Assembly (NCBI GenBank): GCA_958510875.1
Contig: OY294067.1
Span: forward strand, 151,168,962-151,232,961
Reading direction: 5' to 3'
Source of the DNA: Endomychus coccineus
Lineage: Eukaryota; Arthropoda; Insecta; Coleoptera; Endomychidae
Length of the DNA stretch: 64,000 bases
Position 1 is the first letter of the stretch, and the number at the start of each line of letters is the position of its first letter. The translations under genes and the position numbers were made by a program. Below are positions 23,550 through 41,388 of the stretch, one piece after another. Below the pieces are notes generated by a model. It was not told where the DNA came from. It saw only the letters and a program-made list of their open reading frames with translations, and made no database searches.

Positions 23550-26500
23550 GTCTCAAAGTGTGAAATAATATTCTGTATCCATATGAAAGGATTATCAGCG
23601 TAAGTCCAGAGTCAGCAAGAACTGGGAGCTGGGCCTAGAAACTAACTACTTCAGATGCTAGGCGGGTTCAGTAATAAAGTTTCCAAAAGGAAGAAACAGG
23701 CAGTTTATTGAAGTTAAGGTGTTGTTCATAATCATATCATTAATCTGTCAATTAATTTAGGTTGGAGTATATCCCGGAACTCCGTTGTGTTACCATCGTT
23801 AAAACTAGTTTGGGCTCACATTGAAGTGGTTTTGAGAAATGGGCCCTATATAACAAGGAGGGTAGGTTTTCGAACTTATAACTGCTAGCTATAATTAAAT
23901 GGATGATTTTCGCTAAGTGGTTATTCAGTCTAGATAATAGATCACCTCAACTGAGGTATAATTCCGAATTTAGAATGAGAATGAGGTAAAGGACTCTCAG
24001 TGTTACCCAAGTTAGTGACCAGTAATCCTTTTCAATTCATTCCGTGCATTATTTGTAATTTCTTTTAGTAACAACTGTTATCTCATATGGGATAAATTTA
24101 ACTATAACCCACCCAACCAATATTAGTTCCATAATTCGAGAAAATTTATTATTAAATCTAAGTCATAATTCCAATTGTGTTTAATTTAGTAGTTGAATGA
24201 ATTCAAAGACTACCTATAAGTCAATATGGTCACTTAGTACCTTAGCTTCCCTCCTCAAATAAATAGGTGGTGGCAGTCTATCATAATCTTAATAAATTAT
24301 TCTATTAATTGCTTGATTGCAAATTAAGTTATTTGCCGAAAGCCGGAAGGACACGCATACTCAAAGGAGCAGAGATGTTACTATTAAGGACTACTAGTGA
24401 TAGTAAATTATTACAGTTACGTTTGGGGGCGTTCTGCACATTTGGTAGTATTGGTTAAGTAAGATAACAAATAGAGAATACGTTCGGTAAAACATTGCTG
24501 TTTATGACATTACGTAGATACCAAATATATATTGGAATAACCACTTCCGGTGTAAGGACAAGATGATTGTTCATTCCACATCCGGTTTCATCAGGATGTC
24601 TGCCTAAAGATTTTCAGAGTTGTAGTTTTCAACAAATTAACATGGCCCGCTCATACTCAAGGATGGTATATTACCAAAAATCTCCATAGATGTCGTTACA
24701 GATATCTATTCCAGTTCCCTGGTCTCCAAATATTTGACGTTATAGCTATGATGTCAAGTGCTGTGGCATTGAATAGTAGCCATGATAAACAGCCCGTCAT
24801 GACAGTTCATTGGTTTCGTAGTAGATAGCGATATAGTAAACGTTTGTCTAATGAAATTTTAGTTTTCGACAGAAGAGTATGTGTCGCTCATTTGAGATAA
24901 AATTATCAATACTCTTGCACATAAAAAAATCTTGTTTAAAATACATATCTCATCAAATAAATGATCCATATGTATTTTTTCGTTGAGTTGAGGTGGAAAA
25001 AAGTCTACCTCCACACATATTTTTTCATATTCAAAATAATGTATAACCAATCATTCTTGGTCTAAAAATTGAACTACGTTTTAATATACTTGATTCCAAT
25101 TTTAAAAACAGAGAGAAGAATATAATGTTGAGAATCTAAATTCTTTAATTTTCGTGAAATAATGGAGGCGAAACAATCTTTTGCTTAATCTTCCTTTCTG
25201 AATTTTTAACAAATTTGTTTTGCTGCTGCAGTTTCTCATCAAGGCTTATTCAAAAATATTCAAAAAGCTATTGCAAAACAACAAATATGTTTCGGATATT
25301 CCATTTTCCAGAGTGTCTGCATATTCATTATCCTTAATTTTTAACCAATTTCTTATATCATATAGTAATCATGTAGGTTTCCAAAATATGGTAACAAAAA
25401 TTTCCACATTTTGAGAATTCCCTCAATGCATGGATCCAAGCTCAACCACCTCGTCACCACATGGTGTAACAACTCTTTAGCTCAACTTTAAAAATCTGAA
25501 AACTCGTATAATCAATTTCCTTTTTGGAAATTGTGAGAAATGAGCATGACACTTAAGAACTAATGTTTTCAATAGCATCACCTGAAATCTCAATTGAATG
25601 TTTCACAATTTTACATTGAATACGTGCGGGAGAATTTTCCTTAATAACTTGATTTATCAAAAAATGTCTTTGTACTAAGATTGTTTACAGCCAAAATTGG
25701 CACTGCAACTATCAGCACTTAAACATGATATATTTCTGAATTTGATTTGAATCATGTGTCTTCCATCTAGACCATTCGCACAAAGACTCCGTCAAAGTCC
25801 AGAAGCTTGTCCTTCAGGCCTTCTAGTGGATCAAAATACTGAAAATATGGGAATAATTTTCTATCCTTGACTTTTAGTGATAATATTTATTGTATTATTA
25901 CACCATGGCTCAACAAATTTAAAATATGCAAAATGTCTAAGATATATGAGAATTTCTCATTTATTTGTATTGAGGTATAAAATTTTGCTCAAATGTTTGA
26001 ATGTCATCCCTAATATATGAGATCTGGCTACCCTAGCCAACCGTCACCTAACAAATGTGATATTCAAAAATGGTGGGAATAATATACATTATGAAGACAC
26101 ATTCTTGAAACCAATGTTCTACTTGGTAAAAATGTATAATTGAGTATACATAGTTGAAAGATATGGGCATCGTGTAACGTGTACATAGTGTATCCCCTCA
26201 ATCTTTGCTTTTGCAACCTCTTTGAACACATCTGGGTTTGAAGGGTACTACAGGGATCACGTTGGTACATATGGTAATTCGAAAAGCGAGACCGGATTTA
26301 TGAGCAAAGGCTATATAACGTACTGATAAATCGAGTAATTTTGTGTTATTGTTAATATGCAATATTTTCAGGAACTGTATTTTTGAAGCAGTTGAGTGAA
26401 ATTTATTATTTCAATACTGATGGTTATGCAATACTGATATCGATTTGAAGCCAAGAAGATTAATTCTTAGATCTATCTCTAGCACTTTTAGTTATCGGAA

Positions 26501-26930
26501 GTTGTACTGTTTATATCGATTAATGAACCTCTTGTGAAAATTATGCAAGATGTAATCAAAATGAATCTTCCTCAAGAATGTATTCTTTTAAATTTCACTC
26601 CGTTTTCGTTTAGTTCAACTAACGAGTGAATTCAGTACCATAAGTAATGTGTTTTTATTTGATGCTACAAACCTAGTTGAATATTTGTTGAAATATTATT
26701 CTACTACTGAAAATCGTGCGTTGATTTGAATATTTTGATGATCGTCTATTCTTAGTTGGTTTCCATGATAATATATATTATTTATGGATTAATAATATCA
26801 ACTTGAAGATGAAAGTCAAATTCCAGTATTACTATCTACATCTTTCAGGTATACGATCAGGTTTATTTTGATAATCGATAAAGTAAATTCTCGAAATAAC
26901 AGCGATAAAGTAAAACTTTTTTGGGTACGC
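23550..26930. other. Mostly non-coding region
   Basis: No complete gene seen. Short minus-strand coding-like pieces include the candidate terminal exon listed separately and a piece near 26140-26245 reading NPDVFKEVAKAKIEG after an AG. A patch at 24270-24430 ends TTATTACA and resembles a decayed LTR tail, but it has no partner. Confidence 0.35.
25767..25838 (-). CDS. Candidate terminal coding exon of an unknown gene
   Basis: On the minus strand a polypyrimidine/AG acceptor (CCCATATTTTCAG) is followed by 23 open codons and TAG. The peptide includes YFDPLEGLKDKLLDFDG. Its composition is protein-like and richer in GC than its surroundings. I do not recognise the family. A second minus-strand piece about 0.4 kb upstream could be a preceding exon, but the frame cannot be tied. 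Confidence 0.25.
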   Translation of the reverse strand, partial: YFDPLEGLKDKLLDFDGVFVRMV

Positions 26931-27950
26931 TTCAAATTAATTATTATTGAGGAAACAAAAAAAAAAATAACCGAAACTTTGACATTTAACGATACATGGC
27001 AAAAGTATAAGATAAAAATTGTACTCCACTCGGCTGTTGGCTTTATAGAACAACAGCTGAAGCAGGAGGGAAGGGAGTCTGCATTGGTGCCTTTTTGAAC
27101 ATAGAGGGGGCAAGACTTCTAGGAGTTCTATTGAACCAGCGGCGGAGAGACATGGTGTTCCGCGCGAGAAAGCTAGTAGGGTGGATTATGAACACCCTTG
27201 AAGGTAGACACCTTTCCATGACATGGCAAGGTTGTATTAATAATGGGTCGGTATTAGAAGGGTGTCCACATAGAGGATTACTCTCCCTTCTTTTATGGAG
27301 CTTAGTCGTGGATGAGATACTAGTAAGGTTAATTCGTGCTGGTATCAAGGCGGTGAGCTATGCGAATGAAATCGACATACTCTCCAGAATCCAACGAGGG
27401 TACTTTGCATGAGCTTGCTTAAGAAGCCTTGATAATTACAAAAGTCTGGCGTAGAGATAACATACTCTTCATTCAGCTGGAGAAAACTGCTATTATCATC
27501 TTCTCCAGAAGGTACGAAATTGAGCCTCTGAAGAAAATGATAATCGGGGGCAAGTCAGTTGACTTTTCCAAGACCGCTGAATATCTGAGAGTCACCCCCC
27601 CCCATTGGCAAAAGCCACTCGATAATAGGTGCCAAAATGCTATGATAATCTTTTGGGTGTGTTATAGAGCAATTGGCATGAGGTAGATCCACTCAGCTAT
27701 TATTATCTCAAGTGATGCAGTTCTCGTATGGTGGAAAATATTCGAACTGGTTATAGCCCAGAAACTTCTGGACAGAATACAGGGACTATCCCTCAGAGCA
27801 ATTACATCCATGAGGGGGAGTTCAACGAGTGTAGCATTGAGGAGCTTGCTGGGCGTGCCACCTCTATCAATGGCGATGAGGAATCTTGCAATGATGGCGA
27901 TCTATCGGCTTAGCTGCAATGGCTCCCTGAAGAGATGGAGTGTAGACCCT
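26931..27950 (+). pseudogene. Jockey/R1-type LINE reverse transcriptase, decayed
   Basis: Collinear RT motifs run through all three frames. LHSAVGFIEQQL (about 27030) is the palm entry. NIEGA (27098) is the A-box, normally D-x-E-G-A-F. GCPHRGLLSLLLWSLVVDE (about 27262-27318) replaces PQGGVLSPLLW. YANEIDIL (27360) replaces YADDI, so both catalytic Asp residues are lost. Downstream are the thumb/K-TE region with KKMIIGGKSVDFSKTAEYL (about 27530) and the QGLSLRAITSMRGSSTSVAL block (27778). Frameshifts lie near 27070 and after 27412, with several stops. 5' and 3' ends are missing. Confidence 0.8.
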
Positions 27951-29139
27951 TATCCAATAAATTTATTTCCTCTTCGTTTAATTTAAAATCGGTTTTATCG
28001 TGGTAAATATTCTAGCTTGTGATATTTGTTACTGATTTCTGATTTCGGAACTCAAATTTACACAAAACTTGTAACGTTTTATCTAGAACTAACGCTTCTA
28101 AATTGTTTCACCACACTGTGGCATTCCAAAAGCTATGAGTCAACTGATTCGGACAAACATGTAGGTAATTAAGAAGGTATGAAAATGTTTAAACGAGAAA
28201 GCAATTTATTAAATTCAGATTCATCTCCAGGTGTAGGAAACCCTCTGTTTGCATTATTCCCCCAAAATAGTATTTAAGAAGGTACATTTAGTTTTCTAAC
28301 TTAGTATACCCTGATGAAGGCTACTTGATAGCCGAAAGGTTCTTAGTACTTTAATCGTATTTTCATTGGAAAAAGGTGATTATTTCGTACTATTATAGTA
28401 TCTACACAGCTATGAACTCTTTTAGTGTATTACTAATATATATTGAATGGGGTTATGATTTACGTAATGGGAGGAGTCTCTAAAAGATTTGAAGAAACAA
28501 AAAGTGGAGAAGAGTTGCGTAGAGTTGTAAATCAGTGCAACTCTGAAAATAGTTATCATTTCCTAGCATTTTCCTTAGTAACTTTTTCTACTGTACTATA
28601 CTTACGTTACTATTTGCAACTCGTTCACGTATTAAGGTACCAAATTTTCGGTGAGATTTTACTAGACCTTTGTACATGAATCAATATATCATACACATTG
28701 GCTACACCATTTTCAATCATGTTCCTTATCAATGATTCATTCCAGTAGTGAGTATTTGTATTCCCGATAAGACATCGGCATTTGTTTCACATATTCTTAT
28801 ATCCAATTTAATATTCATTGCAGTCAGATTTTTCAACACCCCATAATATTTGAGTTTGAGTCCAATCGAAAATATGATTTAGGCACTGAATACATCCCAG
28901 TTGTAGCTTACGCACTGCAGTTTACTTTTCCCAATCTGGTAATCAAAAAATCATGAAACAGGTAAAAAGCTTATACTTGAATAACTTTGATGGTTTAAGA
29001 CACTCATAATACATATAATCTCATGAATCAAGAATTCGGACGCAATACCAATTGTACTTTTTCGAACAATTTTGAAAATTACTAGTGAATCTGAAATATT
29101 ATATTTTATAATTATTAAAAATAAAACGCTAATTTATAT
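27951..29139. other. Non-coding spacer
   Basis: No gene supported. It contains the hammerhead-like core described separately. Confidence 0.4.
28311..28337 (+). ncRNA. Hammerhead-ribozyme-like core, candidate
   Basis: CTGATGA, a perfect five-pair stem (GGCTA/TAGCC, loop CTTGA) and GAAA occur in the order and spacing of a hammerhead catalytic core. One A is bulged before the stem. Penelope-like elements and some other retroelements carry such ribozymes in their ends. I cannot assign stems I and III or a cleavage site, so this may be an eroded relic or chance. Confidence 0.2.
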
Positions 29140-31994
29140 GGAATCTTCAGTGGCGGCTCCTCGAAGGAGGCTAAGGAGACTCAGCCTCCTCACCAATTTA
29201 TCTTAATGATCATTCTCCATTTTATTTCCTGTCTCTGATAATTCTCTAAATTTTACAATTAATTCCCCGTTCTCAGTAGTAATCTTTAATCTGGCAACAG
29301 TGGCCAGAGGCTAGATTCTCTATATATCTCAAACGCTAAATACGTGTGGTCAACACAGTTGCCATTTTTCCAACCAGTTCAATTGCCAAGTAGGGTAAAA
29401 CAGCGAATATGGCAACACTCTATGTAGGCTAGCTTCTCGTACGCACTAGTCGGTCGAATGAAATACGATTACTTGTTACCGCTGCTAGAAGAATGCGACA
29501 CGTGTTCCGTTAGTTATTGTTTTTGTTCCGCGAGGCGAAGTAAGGTTAAGTAGTTAAGTTATAATTTATCTAATCGATGAACGTTAAAATGATAAGTGAC
29601 TTAGTTGCTGAGTTCTTAGAAAATCTATTTAGTGGATTAACATATGATAGAAAAGTGTTTTTCAAAAATAAACGGCCTTTACCGGATTTGAAAGGATTAG
29701 TGATGTCAGGGAAGTATCAAAATCGATCATTTAATACTGATAATTATAAAAAATATGTATGGTTAACGGGATCTGAGGTACACAATAAATTATATTGCTG
29801 GTATTGCTTGCTATTCACATCAGATACAACTTCATGTTGGGGGCACTTGGGTTATAATGATTTGAAAAATTTAGCTCGTGGCCTAGACAGACATGAAAAA
29901 TCGCAGGAACATATAACATCGAGTATTAAGTTGAAATTAACCGGTAAACAGAATATTGTTAATGCGATTGATTCTGCACGAACACGCGAAATCGAAAATC
30001 ATAATAATACAGTTAAAGAAAACCGCGAAGTTTTAGAAAAAATCATTAATTTCTTATTGTATTTATCATTTCAAGATTTGGCTTTTAGAGGGCATGATGA
30101 AACTGAAAATTCAGTTAATAAAGGTAATTTTAGGGAATTGTTAGATTTGTTTTGTGAATACGACAGTAAGCTTCGCGATTTTATGACTAACGCGTCAGTA
30201 TTTGCAGGCACCTCAAAAACAATACAAAACGAAATTCTTGATTCAATAAATTATGTCCTCCGAAATCACATAGGGGATGAATTATTGAATGTCCCTTTTT
30301 TTTTCGTGGCAGGTTGACGGAACAACTGATATAACGTGTAACTCACAATTATCAATAATTTTTAGATGTAAAAAATGGACAACTAGTGGAAAGATTTTTA
30401 GGGTTTTACGATGTTAGTTCGGGAAGAACAGCGATCAATTCATTTAATTTATAATGGAAACATTTCAACGATTTGACTTTGCGAATAAATTAATAGCTCA
30501 AACCTACGACGGAGCATCTGTAATGGCGGGACATTTAAACGGTCTTCAAACAAAAATAAAATCAGTTTCGCCTCAGGCTATTTTCACCCATTGTTACGCT
30601 CACAACATGAATTTGGTTTCAATTAATGCATGTAATTCCATTAAGGATGTTAGAATTTTTTTTTCCAACTTATCGTCATTTTCAAATTTTTTTAGCAAAT
30701 CCACCAAACGAACTGAAATTTTGAATAACATAGTAGGAAACAGAATTCCCTGTAATGCTGTTTACCATTCACAAAAATAAAGACAAATTAATTGAAACAT
30801 TTGATTTTATATTAAACAGTGATGACTTTTCGACAGATCAGGTTTCATTAAATGCTGCTGTTGGTTTGAAATCTTATTTAGAATATGAAGAATTTTTGTT
30901 TTTTCTTGATACTTTTAAATTAATATTTGAACAAACTGATCTTATTTTTCAAATTTCACAACATAAATTCACTGATATAATTTATTCAATAGATCGTTTG
31001 AAACATCTCATTGATAAAATTTCAAGTTTCCGTAATACAGAATTTCATTTTAATATTTTATTTCTAAATTTTTCAACTAATGAGGCTCCTCCCGCGAAAA
31101 GGAGGAAAACATATAATTTGGTAGACAAGAAACTACATTATAAACAACTTTTTTATGAAATTTTAGATACTATTAGAGGTCAAATTGAGATTCGATTTTC
31201 CGATTCACATGAATTGGAGTTTTTCGACTTGACGAATAGAAGATTCTTCGAATCTTTTTCAAAAGAGTTTCCCAATACACTTTTAGATAACTTAGTTCTC
31301 AAATATAAATTTTTTGATAAAATAACACTGCACAATGAATTATGCGTTATATACTCGGATAAAGATATTTTAGGCCAGTACGACAGTCACGTCGATATTA
31401 TAAAATATATGATAGACAATGATTTGCAACAAGTTTTACCTCAGTTTTATAAACTACTTTGTTTGACAGTCACCATTCCTGTCACGTCGGCATCGGTGGA
31501 GAGATCATTTTCTACTCTAAAACGAATTAAAACTTACATGCGAAATGCAATGGACCAAAATCGTTTATACAATGTCAGTTTGATATCTATTGAAAAAGAT
31601 TTAGTAAAACACTTAAAACAAAACGATACATTTTATGACAATATTATTGATTATTTTTCGCAAACTAAAGACCGTAGGATTCCGTTAATCAATAAAAAAA
31701 GTTAATAAGATTATTTAAAAAAAAACAAAATATGAAAAATTCCAAAAAAAAGAAAAAACATCAAAAATCCAAAAAAATATAAAACAAAGAACGAACAAAC
31801 AAAATTTGTGTCAAGAGAAACTCTACACCTCCACGTTGGTTCTTGCTGGGCAACAATTAATTTTGTCACTGAAGTAGCTGGTACGGTCGCTGTGCAAAAG
31901 TTAAATTAATTGGCTGAGTAGAATATATTTAAAAAAAACGTTTTGTGTCCAGCCTCCTCTCTTAAAAAGTTCACGAGCTGCCACTGGAAATCTT
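29140..31994 (+). mobile_element. hAT DNA transposon with TIRs and 8-bp target duplication
   Basis: The element spans 29148-31986. The left end reads CAGTGGCGGCTCCTCG, and the right end in reverse complement reads CAGTGGCAGCTCGTG. Flanks GGAATCTT (29140-29147) and GAAATCTT (31987-31994) match at 7 of 8 bases, the size expected for hAT. It lies just 3' of the pickpocket gene. Confidence 0.93.
29577..31705 (+). pseudogene. hAT transposase with TTF-type zinc finger (ZMYM1-like), frameshifted
   Basis: Three collinear pieces lie in three frames: 29577-30317, 30454-30780 and 30755-31705. The first has the TTF/BED-like finger, with WYCLLF and a distant RHEKSQEH. An indel in the T-run near 30298 shifts the frame before VDGTTDI, the first catalytic-Asp block. 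The second piece holds YDGASVM and HCYAHNMNL. The last holds the hAT C-terminal dimerisation domain, VTSASVERSFSTLKRIKTYM. Motifs are well preserved while the frames are broken, which indicates recent inactivation. The encoded protein would cut and paste the element through its TIRs. Confidence 0.9.
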
Positions 31995-32188
31995 CAGTAT
32001 TCTTTTATTAAAATTTGTCACAGGACAACTCTATTATTTCTTATCGATAACTACTGATGATAATTTTGAATACAGGAAAACGCATTATTTGATGAATATC
32101 ATTTTTTAAATTCACTCAAGACAATACTAAACGGATACATATTATGTTATTACATTAAGAAAGTGGAAGAGATTCCCATTTGAAACAT

Positions 32189-39136
<6,948 letters not shown>

Positions 39137-39308
39137 CTGAAATGAATATTCGTTGGCTTATTGATGGAAGACAGTGTGTATCCTTATTAGCTTGGTGTAT
39201 TGTGATCTCGGTTGCTATCAGATTTAGAAAGTAGCTTGAATGGAGAAAGTTTTGCCGAGTCAGACGAGTTACTAAGGTCTGATTTCAGAAATTTATAATT
39301 TCCGCAAA

Positions 39309-40216
39309 TACGAGGTGTGGCAATTAAGTTCCGAGACTGATTTTTTAAAATTAAAACCAGCTTAGCGAAAAGAATGTGAAGGGCGTAGTTTTAATCTGTA
39401 TTTATCCCTTGACCTTGGGTAAAATTTTCAAGTGGCTACAATAAACAGTCTTATTGTAATCGTGAAATAACAAACGTGAAAAAATTACACTCGCCGAAAA
39501 AATGTTGAATATAAAAATTGAGCAAAGAGTTAATATAAAGTTTTTGTTAAAGTCCGTGACGGAAACCTAAGAAAATTTGCAGACGGTATATGGAGATCAT
39601 TGCCTATCCCGTGTCAGAGTTTTTGAGTGGTACAAACGTTTTCAGGAGGGTAGGGAGAATGTTGAAGATGACGAGCGCCACGGGCGGCCTGTGACTTCAA
39701 AAAGTGACTTGAACGTTCGAAAAGTAACCGAGATTGTTCGAAAAGACCGTCGATTAAGTATAAGGGCCATTGCGAAGGCTCCGAGAAAAGATTCGCAAAA
39801 AGAAGCCCGAAATGTGGAAAGATAACTCCTGGATTTTCCATCAAGACAATGCGCCGGCTCACAACGCGTACTCTGTCAAGGATTATTTGGCCAAAAACCA
39901 GGTCACAGTCATTGAGCACCCACCATATTTCCCGGATTTAGCACTCTGCAACTTCTACCTGTTCCCACAAATCAAATCCTGCTTAAAAGGAACCCGCCAT
40001 GAGTCATTAGAAGGCGTAAAAAAAAATCGGCGCAGCTACTCAACAATCTGTCGGAAGATGACCTGCAGCAATGCTTCGCACAGTGGAAAATTCGCATGAA
40101 GCGGTGTAGGGATGCGGAAGGAAAGTATATTGAAGGGGAAAAATAAAAAAGTGTACAAAAATTAAAAATAAAGATGTTATAGCAATATTCTCGGAACTTA
40201 ATTGCCACACCTCGTA
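39309..40216 (+). mobile_element. mariner element, internally deleted
   Basis: Inverted ends CGAGGTGTGGCAATTAAGTT (39311) and their complement at 40214 are flanked by TA on both sides. Length is 904 bp against about 1.3 kb for a full mariner. It sits in the ppk gene, just upstream of the short ectodomain exon on that gene's strand. Confidence 0.93.
39577..40099 (+). pseudogene. mariner transposase, deleted and active-site mutated
   Basis: The N-terminal helix-turn-helix part (RVFEWYKRFQEGRENVEDDE, KVTEIVRKDRRLSIRAIA) is in one frame to about 39777. It jumps to the middle of the catalytic domain in another frame: IFHQDNAPAH, YFPDLALCNFYLFP. The segment with the first catalytic Asp is deleted. 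In the last motif the catalytic Asp of the DD34D triad is Asn (CNFYLFP where CDF is usual). Both changes abolish activity. Confidence 0.9.
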
Positions 40217-40595
40217 TTTAAGATATTTGAAAGCAAGTAACTAATGCCAACATCTTCTCTTCATCTTTCTCCAGTTTTTAGGGGTCATTTTCAGTGACAT
40301 TTCTCCTTAACAAAATGGCATCAGCATTTTTTGAATACGACGTACTGTAGTGGTTTTATTGACTTTTATCACTACTAAATTGAAATAAAATTGAATTTAT
40401 TAGTTTTTGAAATTAAAAAATTCAAAGAGTAAATATTATGATACAAGTTGATCGTTCGAATTGAATGTTTTGAATTATACTATTGTTTTTTGTTATCAGG
40501 AAAACTATGGTTACTATTTATAAATCTCATAGCTAGATATAAATATAAGCATTGAAATTTAGAAATTAATAACCATAGATTAAAATGTATTTCAC
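40217..40595 (-). other. Possible LTR remnant beside the Gypsy tail
   Basis: On the minus strand this follows the purine-rich CTAGGGGGGAAT (polypurine-tract position) next to the Gypsy ORF end, where a 3' LTR would start. No second LTR copy was found in the window to confirm it. Confidence 0.25.
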
Positions 40596-40606
40596 CATAT
40601 TCCCCC

Positions 40607-40837
40607 CTAGAGAAGAAAGGAAAAATAAATCACAGTTCTTTCGCTATGTCGTGATGGTATAGAACATTCGATATGAGCAGGCTTAAGTCTATATATTGAA
40701 ACGAATTTTGAAGAATTCCGTAACGGAATTTTTCCCCATGATAACTGAAAAGCGAAAGGTCCTATCATATTCAAATTTTGACTAGAAATCGTCTGCTGTT
40801 CGGTAATGACCCCTATTGTATCGTGTAATAAACACAC
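40607..40837 (-). pseudogene. Gypsy retrotransposon, C-terminal end of integrase
   Basis: The minus-strand frame has MIGPFAFQL, then SKFVSIYRLKPAHIE near its end. These fit the GPF/Y block and VS-x-DRLKPA signature closing Gypsy integrases. The stop lies inside a purine run (TCTAGGGGGGAA) like a polypurine tract. Nothing upstream on that strand is recognisable, so this is a fragment. Confidence 0.55.
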
Positions 40838-40839
40838 CC

Positions 40840-41388
40840 TTCTTTTGTGAAGGGTTAAAAATTTAGGAAATCATAACTCTCAATGTATAAATAGAATCGA
40901 TTCGAAACTTTCACAGTAAATTTAAGCTAATTTAAAGCTAATTTTAACCAAATTTCAACAAAATCGTTCAACATATACAACAACAAAAACAATTCTTGAA
41001 GTAAACTTAATAACAACGTACATTAACAAGTTAATAGCGAAAGGCTTTGTGGTCTAGAAAAATTTGTGTGAAGTTAGCCACGCTTCTCCAGTCACACTTT
41101 TACCGACTCAGCTACTACTCTGTATTGAAACCTTGTACGTGCAGTCGAACCACCGCGCTATAAACCTCTCATTCATCTCGCTCACTACGTTCATACTTAT
41201 ATGGCATACATATACGTACGTCCGATATTCATTTTATACCAATTCTAATAATATGTACTGGTCTATTCAATTATTCCTTTCTAGTCGAACATATAATAAT
41301 ATTTTCGGAATATAATGCATTGCCTATTGTCATACTCTGTTATTCGTTTGAAATTTAAATCATATACAGGATAATCCAAAGTATAGGT
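40840..41388. other. Non-coding region
   Basis: No gene or RNA supported. The 83-codon plus ORF at 41064 has no domain. Confidence 0.4.
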
